Part shown: in pieces, positions 7,532 through 16,618 of the stretch
How positions within the stretch are numbered: position 1 is the stretch's first letter
How the letters are laid out: the number at the start of each line of letters is the position of its first letter
Source of the DNA: Nostoc sp. JL33
GTDB taxonomy: Bacteria > Cyanobacteriota > Cyanobacteriia > Cyanobacteriales > Nostocaceae
Assembly (NCBI RefSeq): GCF_017114985.1
Contig: NZ_JABXKP010000069.1
Coordinates: 1-48,392, forward strand
DNA: 48,392 nucleotides
Direction: 5' to 3'
Translations under genes and position numbers: made by a program
The notes under the pieces: model-generated
Seen by the model: the letters and a program-made list of their open reading frames with translations, nothing else
The model's database searches: none
Told to the model about the DNA's origin: nothing

Positions 7532-9163
7532 CTAAAGCTGGGTTGGTTGATTAACGTATATTTCAACATTTGTGCCTGCTGGCAAAAACCAAACACCAGT
7601 TTGTTGTGACATTTGAGCGATCGCCTGTTGATTACGTTGGGCAATTTGGGGTACTACAGAGTTCATACCACCTTCCAGAACCGCAGCTCCAAGGTTGCGT
7701 CTGTTCTCAGTGATAGTAGCATAACCAGTAATGATGCCGTTGTTGCCGTTGTTGGGAGTGTTGGCAGTGTTGGGATTGGGAGTGTTCTCGCCATCGATAT
7801 TAGCGACGTTGGTGCCGCCATATAAAGGCAGGAGTTTAGTATCAGCGCGATTTACTAACTCTGCTGCTTTACCAATACCTCCCAAAACGAATAGTCCTGC
7901 ATCCATTGATGCTATAGACGAACTTTGACTGGGAAATTTATTTGCGATTAAAGGTTTACCTTGGGTAGCGCGAATAATAATTGCATTATTGGGTAAACTT
8001 TGTTCTGTAAGGTTGCCATCATTTTTCGAGATAACTTTGACTACGTTCATCTGCAAAAGACCCTGTTCGGAAAGGGAACGAATTTCAGCTAGAAATTCGG
8101 TGTTTGCAGGTACAGCGATCGCACCATCCGTAGATTTTAGCGCTTCTTTCAATCGGATCACAAATACGTTTTTCCCTTCGCCTGCTTCATCACCACCGCC
8201 TGATTTAGTAGTAGTTTCCCCAAATATCGCTGTCGCCAATACAGCTTTAGCACTACTCCCAACTGGTACGGTTTTCTGTCCCTGCGGTTGCGCTTGGCTC
8301 ACCGCAGGAGCAGGATTGGGGTTCGGTGTCTGTTCCTGTGCCTGCGCCTGCGGATTGTTTACAGGTTCAGGAGCAGCTGCGATAGCTTGATTGGTAGCAT
8401 TTACTTGACCGTAGCTACCTAACTTTGCTAACCTTGCCCACTCTTGAAGTGGGCTTGGTGGAGATGGTGGAGTTATATTGACTAGCGGTTGAGTGCTTGG
8501 CTTGACAACTGGTAGCTGGGGTGATGTAGAAGGTTGAGAAGCAGGTACTTTAACGATGCGCTCAACTGTTACTGGCCGAGGTACGTAAACTGTTGGTGCG
8601 GGTGTTGGTATCACTTCCTGTTTCGCTCTGGAAGAAACTGAGGGTTGTTGTAAGGCTACTGTCGGCGTTGATTTGGCAATTCTAAGCTGTTGTTGGGCGG
8701 CTTTTACCAACTGTGCTTGTTCACTCAGGGCTAATTTCGTTTTCAGACTATCTACTTCAGCCCCTAGCTGTTGAGAGCTAGATTCATTAGTGGGCTGCGA
8801 TCGCGCTTCTGGAGAAACAATATTTTTTGGCTTTTGACTGCTGGTAGTCATCAACTTGGACAAAAACACACCACCGACCAAAACTATCACCAAGGTAGCA
8901 GCCCCTACCAAAGCTAACTTTGCAAAGGGATTAGATGAGAAGGCTTGCTTAGTCTGAACTTCTCGTGGTTGAGAAAGAAACTCTTGCGCCGTTACAGAGT
9001 CTTCTGATCCTGGGATATCAGTAGAAGATTCTTCTTCAAAGCCGACCAACCTTGACATGTGTGATTCCCAATCTAAAGATTCTACTTTTGGTTGGCCATC
9101 GTCGCTGCTTAGGGTAAATCCATTTGGGGGAGGCGTTTCCGTAGGAATTGAGTATCTAGTCAT
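7532..9163 (-). CDS. VirB10/TrbI-like type IV secretion protein
   Basis: A 543-residue protein with the VirB10 plan. It has a cytoplasmic N-terminal tail (about 80 residues), one membrane segment (LALVGAATLVIVLVGGVFLS), a coiled segment (VDSLKTKLALSEQAQLVKAA), a long Pro/Gln-rich periplasmic linker (for example PPSPPSPLQEWARLA) and a C-terminal beta domain ending GVWFLPAGTNVEIYVNQP, the usual end of TrbI/VirB10. In known systems VirB10 spans both membranes and links the ATPases to the outer-membrane pore. The start is set at MTRYSIP because its ATG overlaps the stop of the VirB8-like gene (ATGA), which indicates translational coupling. No VirB9 partner is visible. An Asn/Pro-rich low-complexity loop (NTPNPNTANTPNNGNN) interrupts the C-terminal domain. 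Confidence 0.78.
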   Translation of the reverse strand: MTRYSIPTETPPPNGFTLSSDDGQPKVESLDWESHMSRLVGFEEESSTDIPGSEDSVTAQEFLSQPREVQTKQAFSSNPFAKLALVGAATLVIVLVGGVFLSKLMTTSSQKPKNIVSPEARSQPTNESSSQQLGAEVDSLKTKLALSEQAQLVKAAQQQLRIAKSTPTVALQQPSVSSRAKQEVIPTPAPTVYVPRPVTVERIVKVPASQPSTSPQLPVVKPSTQPLVNITPPSPPSPLQEWARLAKLGSYGQVNATNQAIAAAPEPVNNPQAQAQEQTPNPNPAPAVSQAQPQGQKTVPVGSSAKAVLATAIFGETTTKSGGGDEAGEGKNVFVIRLKEALKSTDGAIAVPANTEFLAEIRSLSEQGLLQMNVVKVISKNDGNLTEQSLPNNAIIIRATQGKPLIANKFPSQSSSIASMDAGLFVLGGIGKAAELVNRADTKLLPLYGGTNVANIDGENTPNPNTANTPNNGNNGIITGYATITENRRNLGAAVLEGGMNSVVPQIAQRNQQAIAQMSQQTGVWFLPAGTNVEIYVNQPTQL

Positions 9164-9864
9164 GGTAGAGCTTTGGTTGGATTTACAGAACAATTTTGAT
9201 CTTGGATTTCACATACATTATAAATTTCTAGTCTGGCTTCACCAAGGCGGTAAGCTGCGAAGTGCAACGGTAGTGCTGCATTTGGTAGTGAAGGTGCTGG
9301 TTGATCTATTGCTCTAACTAAAATTTGTTTATTAAAGGAAACTGATTTTCCCAACTTATCAGAACTGCTAAAAACTAATTGATTGGCAACCATATCCACT
9401 TTCCACTTTCCATCGCCTATTTGTGTAGGTTGAGAAATTTTTTGGATTACTAATACATTCTCCGCTCCTCTATTAACATTTTCAAATTGACTATCTGGAT
9501 TTAAGTTAGTAACTTCTGACTTAAGTTTTTGTTTAAAATCATCAGCTACCAGTTGGGAGGTAATTTCCCAGACTTGTGTTGGCGGCTGTTGTTGTGACCA
9601 GGTAAGCATTAAGCTCATAGTTTCACCCACAAAGCGGCGAATAGCCTCTGGCTGTCGCTCTAAATTTGGCTGGGGGTCTACGGTTATAGTGCGACCATCA
9701 ACAAGTTGCACTAAGCTTTGAGGTGTGAGTTGCCTACTTAACTGTTGTAACATAGACCCGTTAAATATTAGTAAAAGCAAGGTAAATAGATGTAACCCAA
9801 ATGTTCCTACTACTAACAGTGGTAAGGGGCTATTTTTCCTATTTTCTGGTTGGAGTAATTGCAT
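9160..9864 (-). CDS. VirB8/TraE-like membrane protein, copy 1
   Basis: A 234-residue bitopic protein. It has a short basic cytoplasmic start, one membrane helix (LPLLVVGTFGLHLFTLLLLI, about residues 14-33), and a periplasmic domain of about 190 residues whose size, predicted alternation of helices and strands, and ending (LEIYNVCEI) fit the NTF2-like VirB8 fold. It is a diverged paralogue of the next gene upstream: both have QLVDG after the membrane segment, then QPEAIRRFVGETMSLMLTWS or its equivalent, and both end with LEIY. VirB8 is an inner-membrane assembly factor of T4SS. Its stop overlaps the VirB10-like start by 4 bp. Assignment rests on architecture and context rather than on strong sequence identity. 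Confidence 0.6.
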   Translation of the reverse strand: MQLLQPENRKNSPLPLLVVGTFGLHLFTLLLLIFNGSMLQQLSRQLTPQSLVQLVDGRTITVDPQPNLERQPEAIRRFVGETMSLMLTWSQQQPPTQVWEITSQLVADDFKQKLKSEVTNLNPDSQFENVNRGAENVLVIQKISQPTQIGDGKWKVDMVANQLVFSSSDKLGKSVSFNKQILVRAIDQPAPSLPNAALPLHFAAYRLGEARLEIYNVCEIQDQNCSVNPTKALP

Positions 9865-9910
9865 TAATAATTATATAAATTGAACTATGAGCCAGTGAAT
9901 TAGAAATCGA

Positions 9911-10735
9911 TTATCTTATAAAGCTATCAGATGTTTGTCCAGATCCGCATTGCTTTAATCTATCTTGGTTAAGGTTACTGTAGTTATCTAGCAAACATAA
10001 GTTACGGATTTCATAAATTTCTAATCTATCAGCGCGGACACTATAAATTGCTTTTTGCAGGTCTGTACCATTGTCAGCTTGGGGATTACCGAAATAATCT
10101 GCTGCACGTACAAGGAAATCTTTGTTAAAAGGAGTTATGAGTTTTGCACCACCTACTCGGTTTTTTTGAATTAAGTCGGCTACCATACCGACTCGCCACT
10201 TACCTGGTGCAATTTGTTTTGGCGGATAAACCCGCTTAATAACTAATTGTGATGTCATAACTTGGCTGGTATTTTCAGAGAAAACTTCTGGCGGTGTCAT
10301 TTCTGCAACTGTGCTTAAGAAACCTTTGCGAAAGTCTTCTGATAAGGCAAAACTAGCTATCCAACTGGTGGTACTAATTTTTTGGCTACTCCCTTGAGGT
10401 GTTTGAATCAGAATTCCTAAATCTGCTTTGGGGTTTGCGACTTCTTCGATAGTTTGTGGTGGTAAGGTTCCAGACCAGCTAAACATTGATATCATCGTTT
10501 TGCTGATGAATTGGCGAATTGCTTCTGGTTCTCTTGCTAAATCATCAATATTAGCTACTGGTTTACCATCGATTAATTGCACAAAGTTGGGAGATTTTCT
10601 CACACTGAGTTGGCGAATATTTATCCCTTGGAATAAGAATAAAAGTAAAACTAATATATGTAAACTGAAGCTAGCGATCGCAAAAATTGTCAAAACACTT
10701 GCTGTTCTTTGTCTTTTTTCCAGTAAACGCACCAT
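9911..10735 (-). CDS. VirB8/TraE-like membrane protein, copy 2
   Basis: A 274-residue paralogue of the adjacent VirB8-like protein with the same order: basic N terminus, single helix (IFAIASFSLHILVLLLFLFQ), conserved block NFVQLIDGKPVANIDDLA followed by EPEAIRQFISKTMISMFSWS, and a periplasmic domain closing with LEIYEIRNLCLLDN. The extra 40 residues lie mainly in the middle of the periplasmic domain and at the C terminus. Two VirB8-like subunits in one cluster suggest a hetero-oligomeric inner-membrane ring; that is inference. The gap to the copy-1 gene is 46 bp, so the two are probably cotranscribed. Confidence 0.6.
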   Translation of the reverse strand: MVRLLEKRQRTASVLTIFAIASFSLHILVLLLFLFQGINIRQLSVRKSPNFVQLIDGKPVANIDDLAREPEAIRQFISKTMISMFSWSGTLPPQTIEEVANPKADLGILIQTPQGSSQKISTTSWIASFALSEDFRKGFLSTVAEMTPPEVFSENTSQVMTSQLVIKRVYPPKQIAPGKWRVGMVADLIQKNRVGGAKLITPFNKDFLVRAADYFGNPQADNGTDLQKAIYSVRADRLEIYEIRNLCLLDNYSNLNQDRLKQCGSGQTSDSFIR

Positions 10736-10770
10736 TTACTCATCTTCTCCTGCAAAAAACTTCAGCTAAT

Positions 10771-10889
10771 AGACCTCTTGCGGAAATCAAAAATAAGAAC
10801 CCCACCCCGCCAAAGCTACGCTTTGTCTCCCCTCCCCGCTTGCTCTTAGGGGTTGGGGGTGGGGTGCTAGGGACTTTTGCAAGAGGTCT
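10771..10889. repeat. Inverted-repeat element, MITE-like
   Basis: AGACCTCTTGC (10771-10781) and GCAAGAGGTCT (10879-10889) are perfect inverted 11-mers, and a C-rich / G-rich pair (CCCCACCCC near 10800, GGGGTGGGG near 10857) nests inside, so the 119-bp unit can fold end to end. It lies between the second VirB8-like gene and the VirB6-like gene. Confidence 0.65.
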
Positions 10890-10975
10890 TATATTAATTA
10901 CGATTTGCATATAATTCAGCAGTCAGGACACTTGCCAAAATTGAGTTTATTCATTTTGAATTTTGAATTTTGAAT

Positions 10976-12037
10976 TTATATTCTCTCCCTTACTAAAGAA
11001 GCCGTATTGCTGATCCCACTGAAGACTGCAAAACCGCCAGCAGCAGCCACAAGTAGCGATAAAATTGGTGCTAAAATTCCCAGAAAAATTATGAACCACA
11101 TTAAGTCTGGATCAGCACTAGCATTTTGACCTGGCCCATTTACAATAACTGCGGCAGTCAGCACAGCAATAATATTGAATGAAATCTTGGCGATTCCAAT
11201 AGATAAAAATCCGGTCAGCCATGCAAAAATTGGCTTACCAGCTACAGGCAGTAAAGACCCACCTACAGCTATTGGGGCTAAAAGTGCTATCAGCAACATA
11301 GTAGCTTCTATGAGATTCTGAAAGGCATATTGCAAGGAAACTAAAAAGTTTTTGATGCTTGTTTGGACTGTAGAACCTAACAAAGAATTAAATGAGGTTT
11401 CTGATACAAAGCCTTTGTCATATCTAATATCATCTACTTTAGTTTGTAGCCTATTTATCCAAATTCTCTTTCCGTATGTATCTCTATATTTCTGCAAGAG
11501 AATGTTGATTTTATCGGCAGCTTGGACAAAGCATTGACTTTGTTGAGTGCCAGTTAGCGATTGGCAAGGACGCAGAAAAGAACCAGTTACTTCTTCTGCA
11601 ATACTCATATTCAGTGCTTGTTGGTACATTTTACCCGCATCTGCTGATACCACTACTTCCTGATTCACATTGTTTAAAAAACCCCGTAATCCCAGTGTCA
11701 GATTAGAAAGGATACTTCCCTTCCCTGAATTATTTAAGAGAATCACCACCACAAAAGGCCAAATTAAAGCTGATATGGGACGGGTATATTCGTAGGATAT
11801 TAAGTCTTTGAGGAATTGTATCATAAAAAATAACAGGGTTCCTACGGCAAAAAAAATACCCAAATTTGTCAGCGCTCCATATAAGTTATTACTGGTATTG
11901 TTTTGTAATAAATCTAGCCATTGTTTGTCCCAACCTTGGGCAATACTTTGGGAAGTTGCCGCACCATTATCGAGAACGTCATCAATCCCTACTTGGCGGC
12001 CTACTTGGGCAAAAATTAGTTGAATAGCAAGTTGCAT
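10976..12037 (-). CDS. VirB6/TrbL-like polytopic membrane protein
   Basis: A 353-residue integral membrane protein. Hydrophobic segments include AVGTLLFFMIQFLKDLI, PISALIWPFVVVILLN, the stretch LIEATMLLIALLAPIAVGGSL, FNIIAVLTAAVIVNG, and a pair at the C terminus (MWFIIFLGILAPILSLLVAA and GGFAVFSGI). A soluble loop with Cys pairs (RPCQSLTGTQQSQCFVQAA) lies between the second and third. This resembles VirB6/TrbL, which forms part of the inner-membrane channel of T4SS. Position between VirB5-like and VirB8-like genes is the canonical place. The 529-bp repeat-filled gap upstream is unusual for an operon and may hold an internal promoter. Confidence 0.65.
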   Translation of the reverse strand: MQLAIQLIFAQVGRQVGIDDVLDNGAATSQSIAQGWDKQWLDLLQNNTSNNLYGALTNLGIFFAVGTLLFFMIQFLKDLISYEYTRPISALIWPFVVVILLNNSGKGSILSNLTLGLRGFLNNVNQEVVVSADAGKMYQQALNMSIAEEVTGSFLRPCQSLTGTQQSQCFVQAADKINILLQKYRDTYGKRIWINRLQTKVDDIRYDKGFVSETSFNSLLGSTVQTSIKNFLVSLQYAFQNLIEATMLLIALLAPIAVGGSLLPVAGKPIFAWLTGFLSIGIAKISFNIIAVLTAAVIVNGPGQNASADPDLMWFIIFLGILAPILSLLVAAAGGFAVFSGISNTASLVRERI

Positions 12038-12566
12038 TTTGAGTTGATGGGCTGTTTTTTTTAGATTTCGTAGGGTGCGTTAGGAACGTAACGCACCATC
12101 CCGGATGCTTTCGGTGGGTTAGCGACAGCGTAACGCACCTTACCAAACTGTTTTTTAGACTTCTTGTTGGTTTGTCAGAAGTTTAGAGAATGTTTTAAAA
12201 GTCCTCTTGTCGGTAGCAAAACATTCTAGATCCCTCGAAATCACCCTTTTTAAGGGGGACTTTGATTCCGGTTCCCCCCTTTTTAAGGCTACGGTGTACA
12301 CACAAGTCTGAAATAGGTGATTAACCAAGGTTTTACCCCACCCTAACCCTCCCCTTATAAAGGGGAGGGAACTAGATTTATTGTTTCCCCCCAATATATC
12401 GGGGGGATTAAGGGGGGTAATTCGACTTGTGTGTACACGGTAGCCTTTTTAAGAAGGGCTAGGGGGGATCAATAAGTCCCTCAAATCACAGGCAACCACT
12501 TTTCAAACAACCTCTTAAGGATTTTAAAATTTGTCTGGAAAATTAGAGTTTTTTTATCCTAAAATC
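12038..12566. other. 529-bp repeat-filled gap inside the T4SS-like cluster
   Basis: No gene is credible. Three layers of repeats are visible. 12069-12140 is a GTAGGGTGCGTTA-type inverted repeat (arms GGTGCGTTA and TAACGCACC). 12239-12475 consists of C-rich and G-rich arms (CCCTTTTTAAGGGGGA type). A 157-bp MITE-like unit (12288-12444) is nested in the second. Confidence 0.65.
12288..12444. mobile_element. MITE-like element with 21-bp terminal inverted repeats
   Basis: The arms 12288-12308 and 12424-12444 are inverted copies with a single mismatch at the sixth base. The unit is flanked by the 9-bp direct repeat CTTTTTAAG (12279-12287 and 12445-12453), which looks like a target-site duplication. 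No coding sequence inside; the interior holds further C-rich/G-rich inverted segments. Confidence 0.72.
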
Positions 12567-13421
12567 CTACTTCACAACTTTTCTGCCAAACAAATCTAGT
12601 TGAGAAGTAGCTCGTAAAAGTCGCGCCGCTTCTGTAGATGTATCTACTCTCCGAGCGCGATTCGCCTCTTCTGTCTGCTGAGAAATGTTTGCTAAATTTA
12701 AATTAGAATATTGTAAAGACTGATTTGTTTGTATTGTCTGAGCAAATGTTTCACCAACAATTTGTGATTGTGCCTGTTGAATCTTAATGCTTTCCAATTG
12801 AGTAGCACCTATTAATTGTGTTAAAGCCGAAATAGCACCAGTAGTTGCAATATCTCCAGCAGTAGCAGCTCCATTAGAAACATTTGTAGGAATTAAACTG
12901 CGAGCTTTCTCAATAAATCCTTGGCTCCCTACCTCTGCCTGGTCGCTCATATCGCTAATACTTTTTAATGTGCTTTCAGTATTTTCTAACTTTACTTGTG
13001 TCCGATTTTGTCCATCTTTACCAAGAATAGCTTCCGCTGATCCACGAGTAATAAAACGAGAGACTTCATTTCTAACTCCATTTGCCCGTACTGCTGCATT
13101 ATTTTCAAAGCGGCTTGCTTTAGATTCTGAACGATAAGATTCGTTGATAATGCTATCACGAACCCTTTGTCCCGCATCGACGGGGTTAGGTATCTTCAAT
13201 TCTGTATTTCCCTTGGAACTCTCAAGAGCATTTTGACTGTATGTTTCTACAGGCTTTAAGTTCTCGCTCAGATTATCTTGAAAGTATTTTCCCATCTCTG
13301 CGGAATATGATTTAAAATTAGTCCAAACCTCGCCTAAACCCGATCCCAGTTGAACTTGTGCCATTGCTGGTAGGATTGCTAGGGATAGTAACGTAAAAGT
13401 CAAAATGGTAGTTTTTTGCAT
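12567..13421 (-). CDS. VirB5/TrbJ-like exported helical protein
   Basis: A 284-residue protein with a clear cleavable signal peptide (MQKTTILTFTLLSLAI, cleavage after PAMA about residue 21). The mature part is predominantly helical, rich in Ala, Gln, Ser and Glu, with no membrane span: for instance GLGEVWTNFKSYSAEMGKYF near the start and the C-terminal run LQYSNLNLANISQQTEEANR. TrbJ and VirB5 proteins have this build and act in the periplasm or at the pilus tip. It sits between the VirB4-like and VirB6-like genes, the standard position for VirB5. Sequence alone would not establish the family; the assignment leans on context and architecture. Confidence 0.58.
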   Translation of the reverse strand: MQKTTILTFTLLSLAILPAMAQVQLGSGLGEVWTNFKSYSAEMGKYFQDNLSENLKPVETYSQNALESSKGNTELKIPNPVDAGQRVRDSIINESYRSESKASRFENNAAVRANGVRNEVSRFITRGSAEAILGKDGQNRTQVKLENTESTLKSISDMSDQAEVGSQGFIEKARSLIPTNVSNGAATAGDIATTGAISALTQLIGATQLESIKIQQAQSQIVGETFAQTIQTNQSLQYSNLNLANISQQTEEANRARRVDTSTEAARLLRATSQLDLFGRKVVK

Positions 13422-13531
13422 ACATTTGTGCCTGAAAAAGCTAGACGAAATTAAGTAGTGAGTCCGAAATTTAACTTTTTAACTATGATTTCTAACTTTT
13501 TGAATCACTGTTAACTGCTGACATAACCCGA

Positions 13532-16279
13532 TTAACTACTACGTAAATTAGCCACTAACTGACGTGCAAATGCAGAAATTGCTTCATATTTATTGCTGTG
13601 CAGTTGCATCATTTTGCTACGTGCAGTTTGTTCAGAGGGATTATTCGCAACTGCTGCTAATTGTTCGTAACCTGGATAGTAACGGCAAAATGTATAAATC
13701 CCATTATCATCTAGCAGCCATTGGCTATAAATGCCTTCTTTGCGGGGAAAAAAGCTTTCTGAGGCATTACGAGAAATAACTTGGCGGGGATATTTCAAGA
13801 TGTCTGCAAAACTATCAACTGCAACTGGCTGAATGCGTCCAATCAATCGTGTTGTCAGGTTTTGCAAAATTTTAGATGCAGCTTTAGATTTGGCAATAGT
13901 ATCAGGATCTTGTCCTGATAAGATGACTCTAATGCCGGCTTTAGCACCGTTGGCACAAATTCTGCCAACTAAGTCAGAAATTTGCTCAAATTCAAATAGA
14001 ATTGGTGCTTCGTCAATAAAGAATATGGAAGCTGGGCTGCTGAGTGCGCGTCGTAGTGCTGCTGAATAAGCACTCAAGGATAGTACGGCTGCATCTTCGC
14101 TATCTGATAGGTTTCTGAGCGCAAAAACTAAAAGTTGTGCATCGGTAGGAAAGCTGGATGGTGCAGAAATCGCTTGTCCCACACGACTAGAAAGCCAAAA
14201 CCGCAAGCGTAACTGAATTTGACTCAGAGCGTCTTCTACTCTCCCAGCTAAAGAACTTAGCTGCAAGTGTTCTGGTGAACAGAAAAACAGAAAATCTTTT
14301 AAGGTAGGAGTTTTCTGCCAAGCAAGAGTGCCAAATCCTCCCGCCATCGCCTGTCGATATCGCTCTTTTATGCCCTCATCAGTAAAGAAAGCTTCTAATG
14401 CTAAGTTGAGCAGCGATCGCACGGTTTGCGATAAAATTTGACTTTCAGTGGATGATCCTAAAACCATTGTCATTAAAGCTGATTCTAGGAAGGCGGTATA
14501 ATCGTTAAAGCGATCGCGCTGTTGTTCTGGATCTAGTGATCGTAAATCTGGCTGTTCAAATAAGTTATTCGATTGTTTGGAGATATCAAAATAGGCTCCA
14601 TTTGCCTCCATAAACTCTGTATAGTCAGTGAAAGTAGATGTACCATCAGGTTTGGGGAAATCTAACGCCACAACAGGAATACCATGCGCCAAAGCCTGAG
14701 TTAAAATCCCTGATACCAACACCGATTTACCAGCACGAGTTGTGGCAAACAAAGCTAAATTTTTGTGTTGATTAAATAAATCTAAATGTACGGGTGTCCC
14801 GCCTTCTTCTGCAATCAACTCAAAGCCTTCTTTATCACCTCTTTTAGTTAAAACTAAAGGCATTAATCCGGGAACTTCACTTGTTAAATATAGCTGGCGA
14901 CGGTTGAAGGGTGTTGCTAACAAACCTTCCCAAACTATCGGTAGAGTTTGTAGCCAAATTTTCCAGGCGTACTCACTTTCTCTAATTACTCTTGCTGGAC
15001 GTTGAAAACAGTTTTCAATATATCTTGTTGCCTCATCTAATTGCTCTACAGTTGGACGATGTACCAAAATGACGACACTCGTATAAATCGGGACTGCACC
15101 TTCATATAATTGTTCTTGTGCTGCTACCGATTTCTTCAACTTTAATTGAGCGTTGACATCAATAGTTTTACTTTTTTCCTGAGCCATAATTGTCGTCATG
15201 TTTGACTGCTTCAGCACTCGTTGCAAGGTAGTTTTCACCACGGCTGGATTTGCAGCAGTCAATTCACAAAAAATCTCTGTATCTACTACTCTTTCTCTGG
15301 CCAACAGTTCCCATAAATAGCGCAGTTGGGTAGATTTATTTGACCAACCTCCGGGTTTTTCGAGAAATGACAGTGCGCCAATATAACGATTGTTAACATT
15401 AACCCAGCGGCGATCGGCACAAGGTACGCTAGACTCCATCAGCAAAGTTGTGCCGTGGATATTGTCTATAAGCAATTTAGTACTAGCTAGATCTGAATTA
15501 ACTTCCTCGTGCAGTCCTTGTTCATCTAAAGTCATTAACTGGGGAATATCTATTGGATCTGTATCATTAAACCTTCTCCAGATTTCCTCCCAGAGTTCCT
15601 CAGCTTTCAAAGGCTTGACATCCAATCCCATTTGGTTAGATAAAATTTGTTCCCAACGCAGAAAACCCTGTTTGTAAGCATTTGTGATCAGGGTTTCAAT
15701 GCGCTGGTTTTCTACATCTGAGAGTTCACCTTTGAATTTCAACCACCATGATTCAGCCCTGACTAAAAGCTTCTCTATCCAATCATCTGCATTTTTGGAG
15801 TTGGATTCAATGGTGTAAGTGACATAAATCCGCAAAAATTTTGGCTTACGAATACCAGAAATCGTCAGTTCTTTTACTCTAGCTCTTTCCGCCATCAACA
15901 AATATTTTATGTCTCGTGATGGCGTATTTTTTATTAATGATGCTAATTCTTTTTGGCGCTCTTTGTCTGAACTAAAAGATCCCAAATGCAGTGTCATTCT
16001 TTCACCGCTAGGGATGTCTTTCAATCCGGCTTCAATATTATTAAAAAGTGTATCGATTTGTTCAGGTCTTAAGGTGGTATGAATTCCCTTACAGTCAAAA
16101 CCAAAAACAAAGCAGAAGCGATCTTTTTGAGTGCCTTTTGTCAAAAGGTAAGCGCCAATATCACGTCCATTCATTGCGACACGTAGCATTGTTGCCAAGT
16201 GTAAGGCATCTTCAAATGGTGTTAATCTACTTTCATTTCCGGCGACGCCGACGCTTTGTTTTCCGATTTTTTGCTTCAT
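13532..16279 (-). CDS. VirB4/TraC-like T4SS ATPase
   Basis: A 915-residue ATPase, the most diagnostic gene of the cluster. The C-terminal half is a FtsK/HerA/VirB4-type P-loop domain, with Walker A in FATTRAGKSVLVSGIL (Lys about residue 519), Walker B in ASIFFIDEAPILFEFE (about residue 757) and a later LSGQDPDTI block. The N-terminal half (about 480 residues) has no recognisable motif and matches the usual size of the VirB4 N-terminal domain that docks on the inner-membrane complex. VirB4 energises pilus biogenesis and transport. The frame starts 47 bp inside the upstream VirB3-like gene, so translation is probably coupled. A P-loop protein alone could be a coupling ATPase; the length, N-terminal domain and position after VirB3-like favour VirB4. 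Confidence 0.8.
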   Translation of the reverse strand: MKQKIGKQSVGVAGNESRLTPFEDALHLATMLRVAMNGRDIGAYLLTKGTQKDRFCFVFGFDCKGIHTTLRPEQIDTLFNNIEAGLKDIPSGERMTLHLGSFSSDKERQKELASLIKNTPSRDIKYLLMAERARVKELTISGIRKPKFLRIYVTYTIESNSKNADDWIEKLLVRAESWWLKFKGELSDVENQRIETLITNAYKQGFLRWEQILSNQMGLDVKPLKAEELWEEIWRRFNDTDPIDIPQLMTLDEQGLHEEVNSDLASTKLLIDNIHGTTLLMESSVPCADRRWVNVNNRYIGALSFLEKPGGWSNKSTQLRYLWELLARERVVDTEIFCELTAANPAVVKTTLQRVLKQSNMTTIMAQEKSKTIDVNAQLKLKKSVAAQEQLYEGAVPIYTSVVILVHRPTVEQLDEATRYIENCFQRPARVIRESEYAWKIWLQTLPIVWEGLLATPFNRRQLYLTSEVPGLMPLVLTKRGDKEGFELIAEEGGTPVHLDLFNQHKNLALFATTRAGKSVLVSGILTQALAHGIPVVALDFPKPDGTSTFTDYTEFMEANGAYFDISKQSNNLFEQPDLRSLDPEQQRDRFNDYTAFLESALMTMVLGSSTESQILSQTVRSLLNLALEAFFTDEGIKERYRQAMAGGFGTLAWQKTPTLKDFLFFCSPEHLQLSSLAGRVEDALSQIQLRLRFWLSSRVGQAISAPSSFPTDAQLLVFALRNLSDSEDAAVLSLSAYSAALRRALSSPASIFFIDEAPILFEFEQISDLVGRICANGAKAGIRVILSGQDPDTIAKSKAASKILQNLTTRLIGRIQPVAVDSFADILKYPRQVISRNASESFFPRKEGIYSQWLLDDNGIYTFCRYYPGYEQLAAVANNPSEQTARSKMMQLHSNKYEAISAFARQLVANLRSS

Positions 16280-16604
16280 GGTTAACTTCTAATAAGCTTT
16301 GATAACGAGCAAAGCCTCTTGTCCAAGCGGGAACGCCAATAAATTTACTTAAAAAGCTCCAACTCCTACCACCAGTTAAAATCCACCAAGTTCCGATTCC
16401 CCAACCAGTAATTAGTACTGTCCACAACCATTTTTGAAACTCTTCTTGAAAAATACCACCAAAAATCCCATTGATAATAAAGTATGAGGCTAAGGCGATT
16501 ACCGTCCAAGGAAGAATTTGATCGGCCGGAATTGGCCCTAATGAAGGTTGGCTTCCCAGAACCTGATTGACTGGACGAAATTCTTGTTCCCGCTCTTGAG
16601 ACAT
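16233..16604 (-). CDS. VirB3-like small membrane protein
   Basis: A 123-residue protein with two adjacent hydrophobic segments (LPWTVIALASYFIINGIFGG, then QKWLWTVLITGWGIGTWWIL) and a highly basic C terminus (KNRKTKRRRRRK). VirB3 proteins are small two-span proteins encoded just before, or fused to, VirB4, and this gene occupies exactly that place and overlaps the VirB4-like gene by 47 bp. It also recalls PrgI-type proteins. The identification is by topology and gene order, since VirB3 sequences diverge strongly. Confidence 0.6.
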   Translation of the reverse strand: MSQEREQEFRPVNQVLGSQPSLGPIPADQILPWTVIALASYFIINGIFGGIFQEEFQKWLWTVLITGWGIGTWWILTGGRSWSFLSKFIGVPAWTRGFARYQSLLEVNHEAKNRKTKRRRRRK

Positions 16605-16618
16605 TTTAAATATCTGAA

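Noticed and set aside
7989..8390. 133-codon plus-strand frame, Cys-rich
   Set aside because: It is the antisense shadow of the Pro/Gln-rich linker of the VirB10-like gene.
12155..12394. 79-codon minus-strand open frame
   Set aside because: It is composed of the C-rich/G-rich repeats and the MITE interior, not of protein-like sequence.
13532..16279. Alternative reading of the large ATPase as a coupling protein (VirD4) or HerA helicase
   Set aside because: Its 480-residue N-terminal domain, position right after a VirB3-like gene and lack of N-terminal membrane spans fit VirB4 better.
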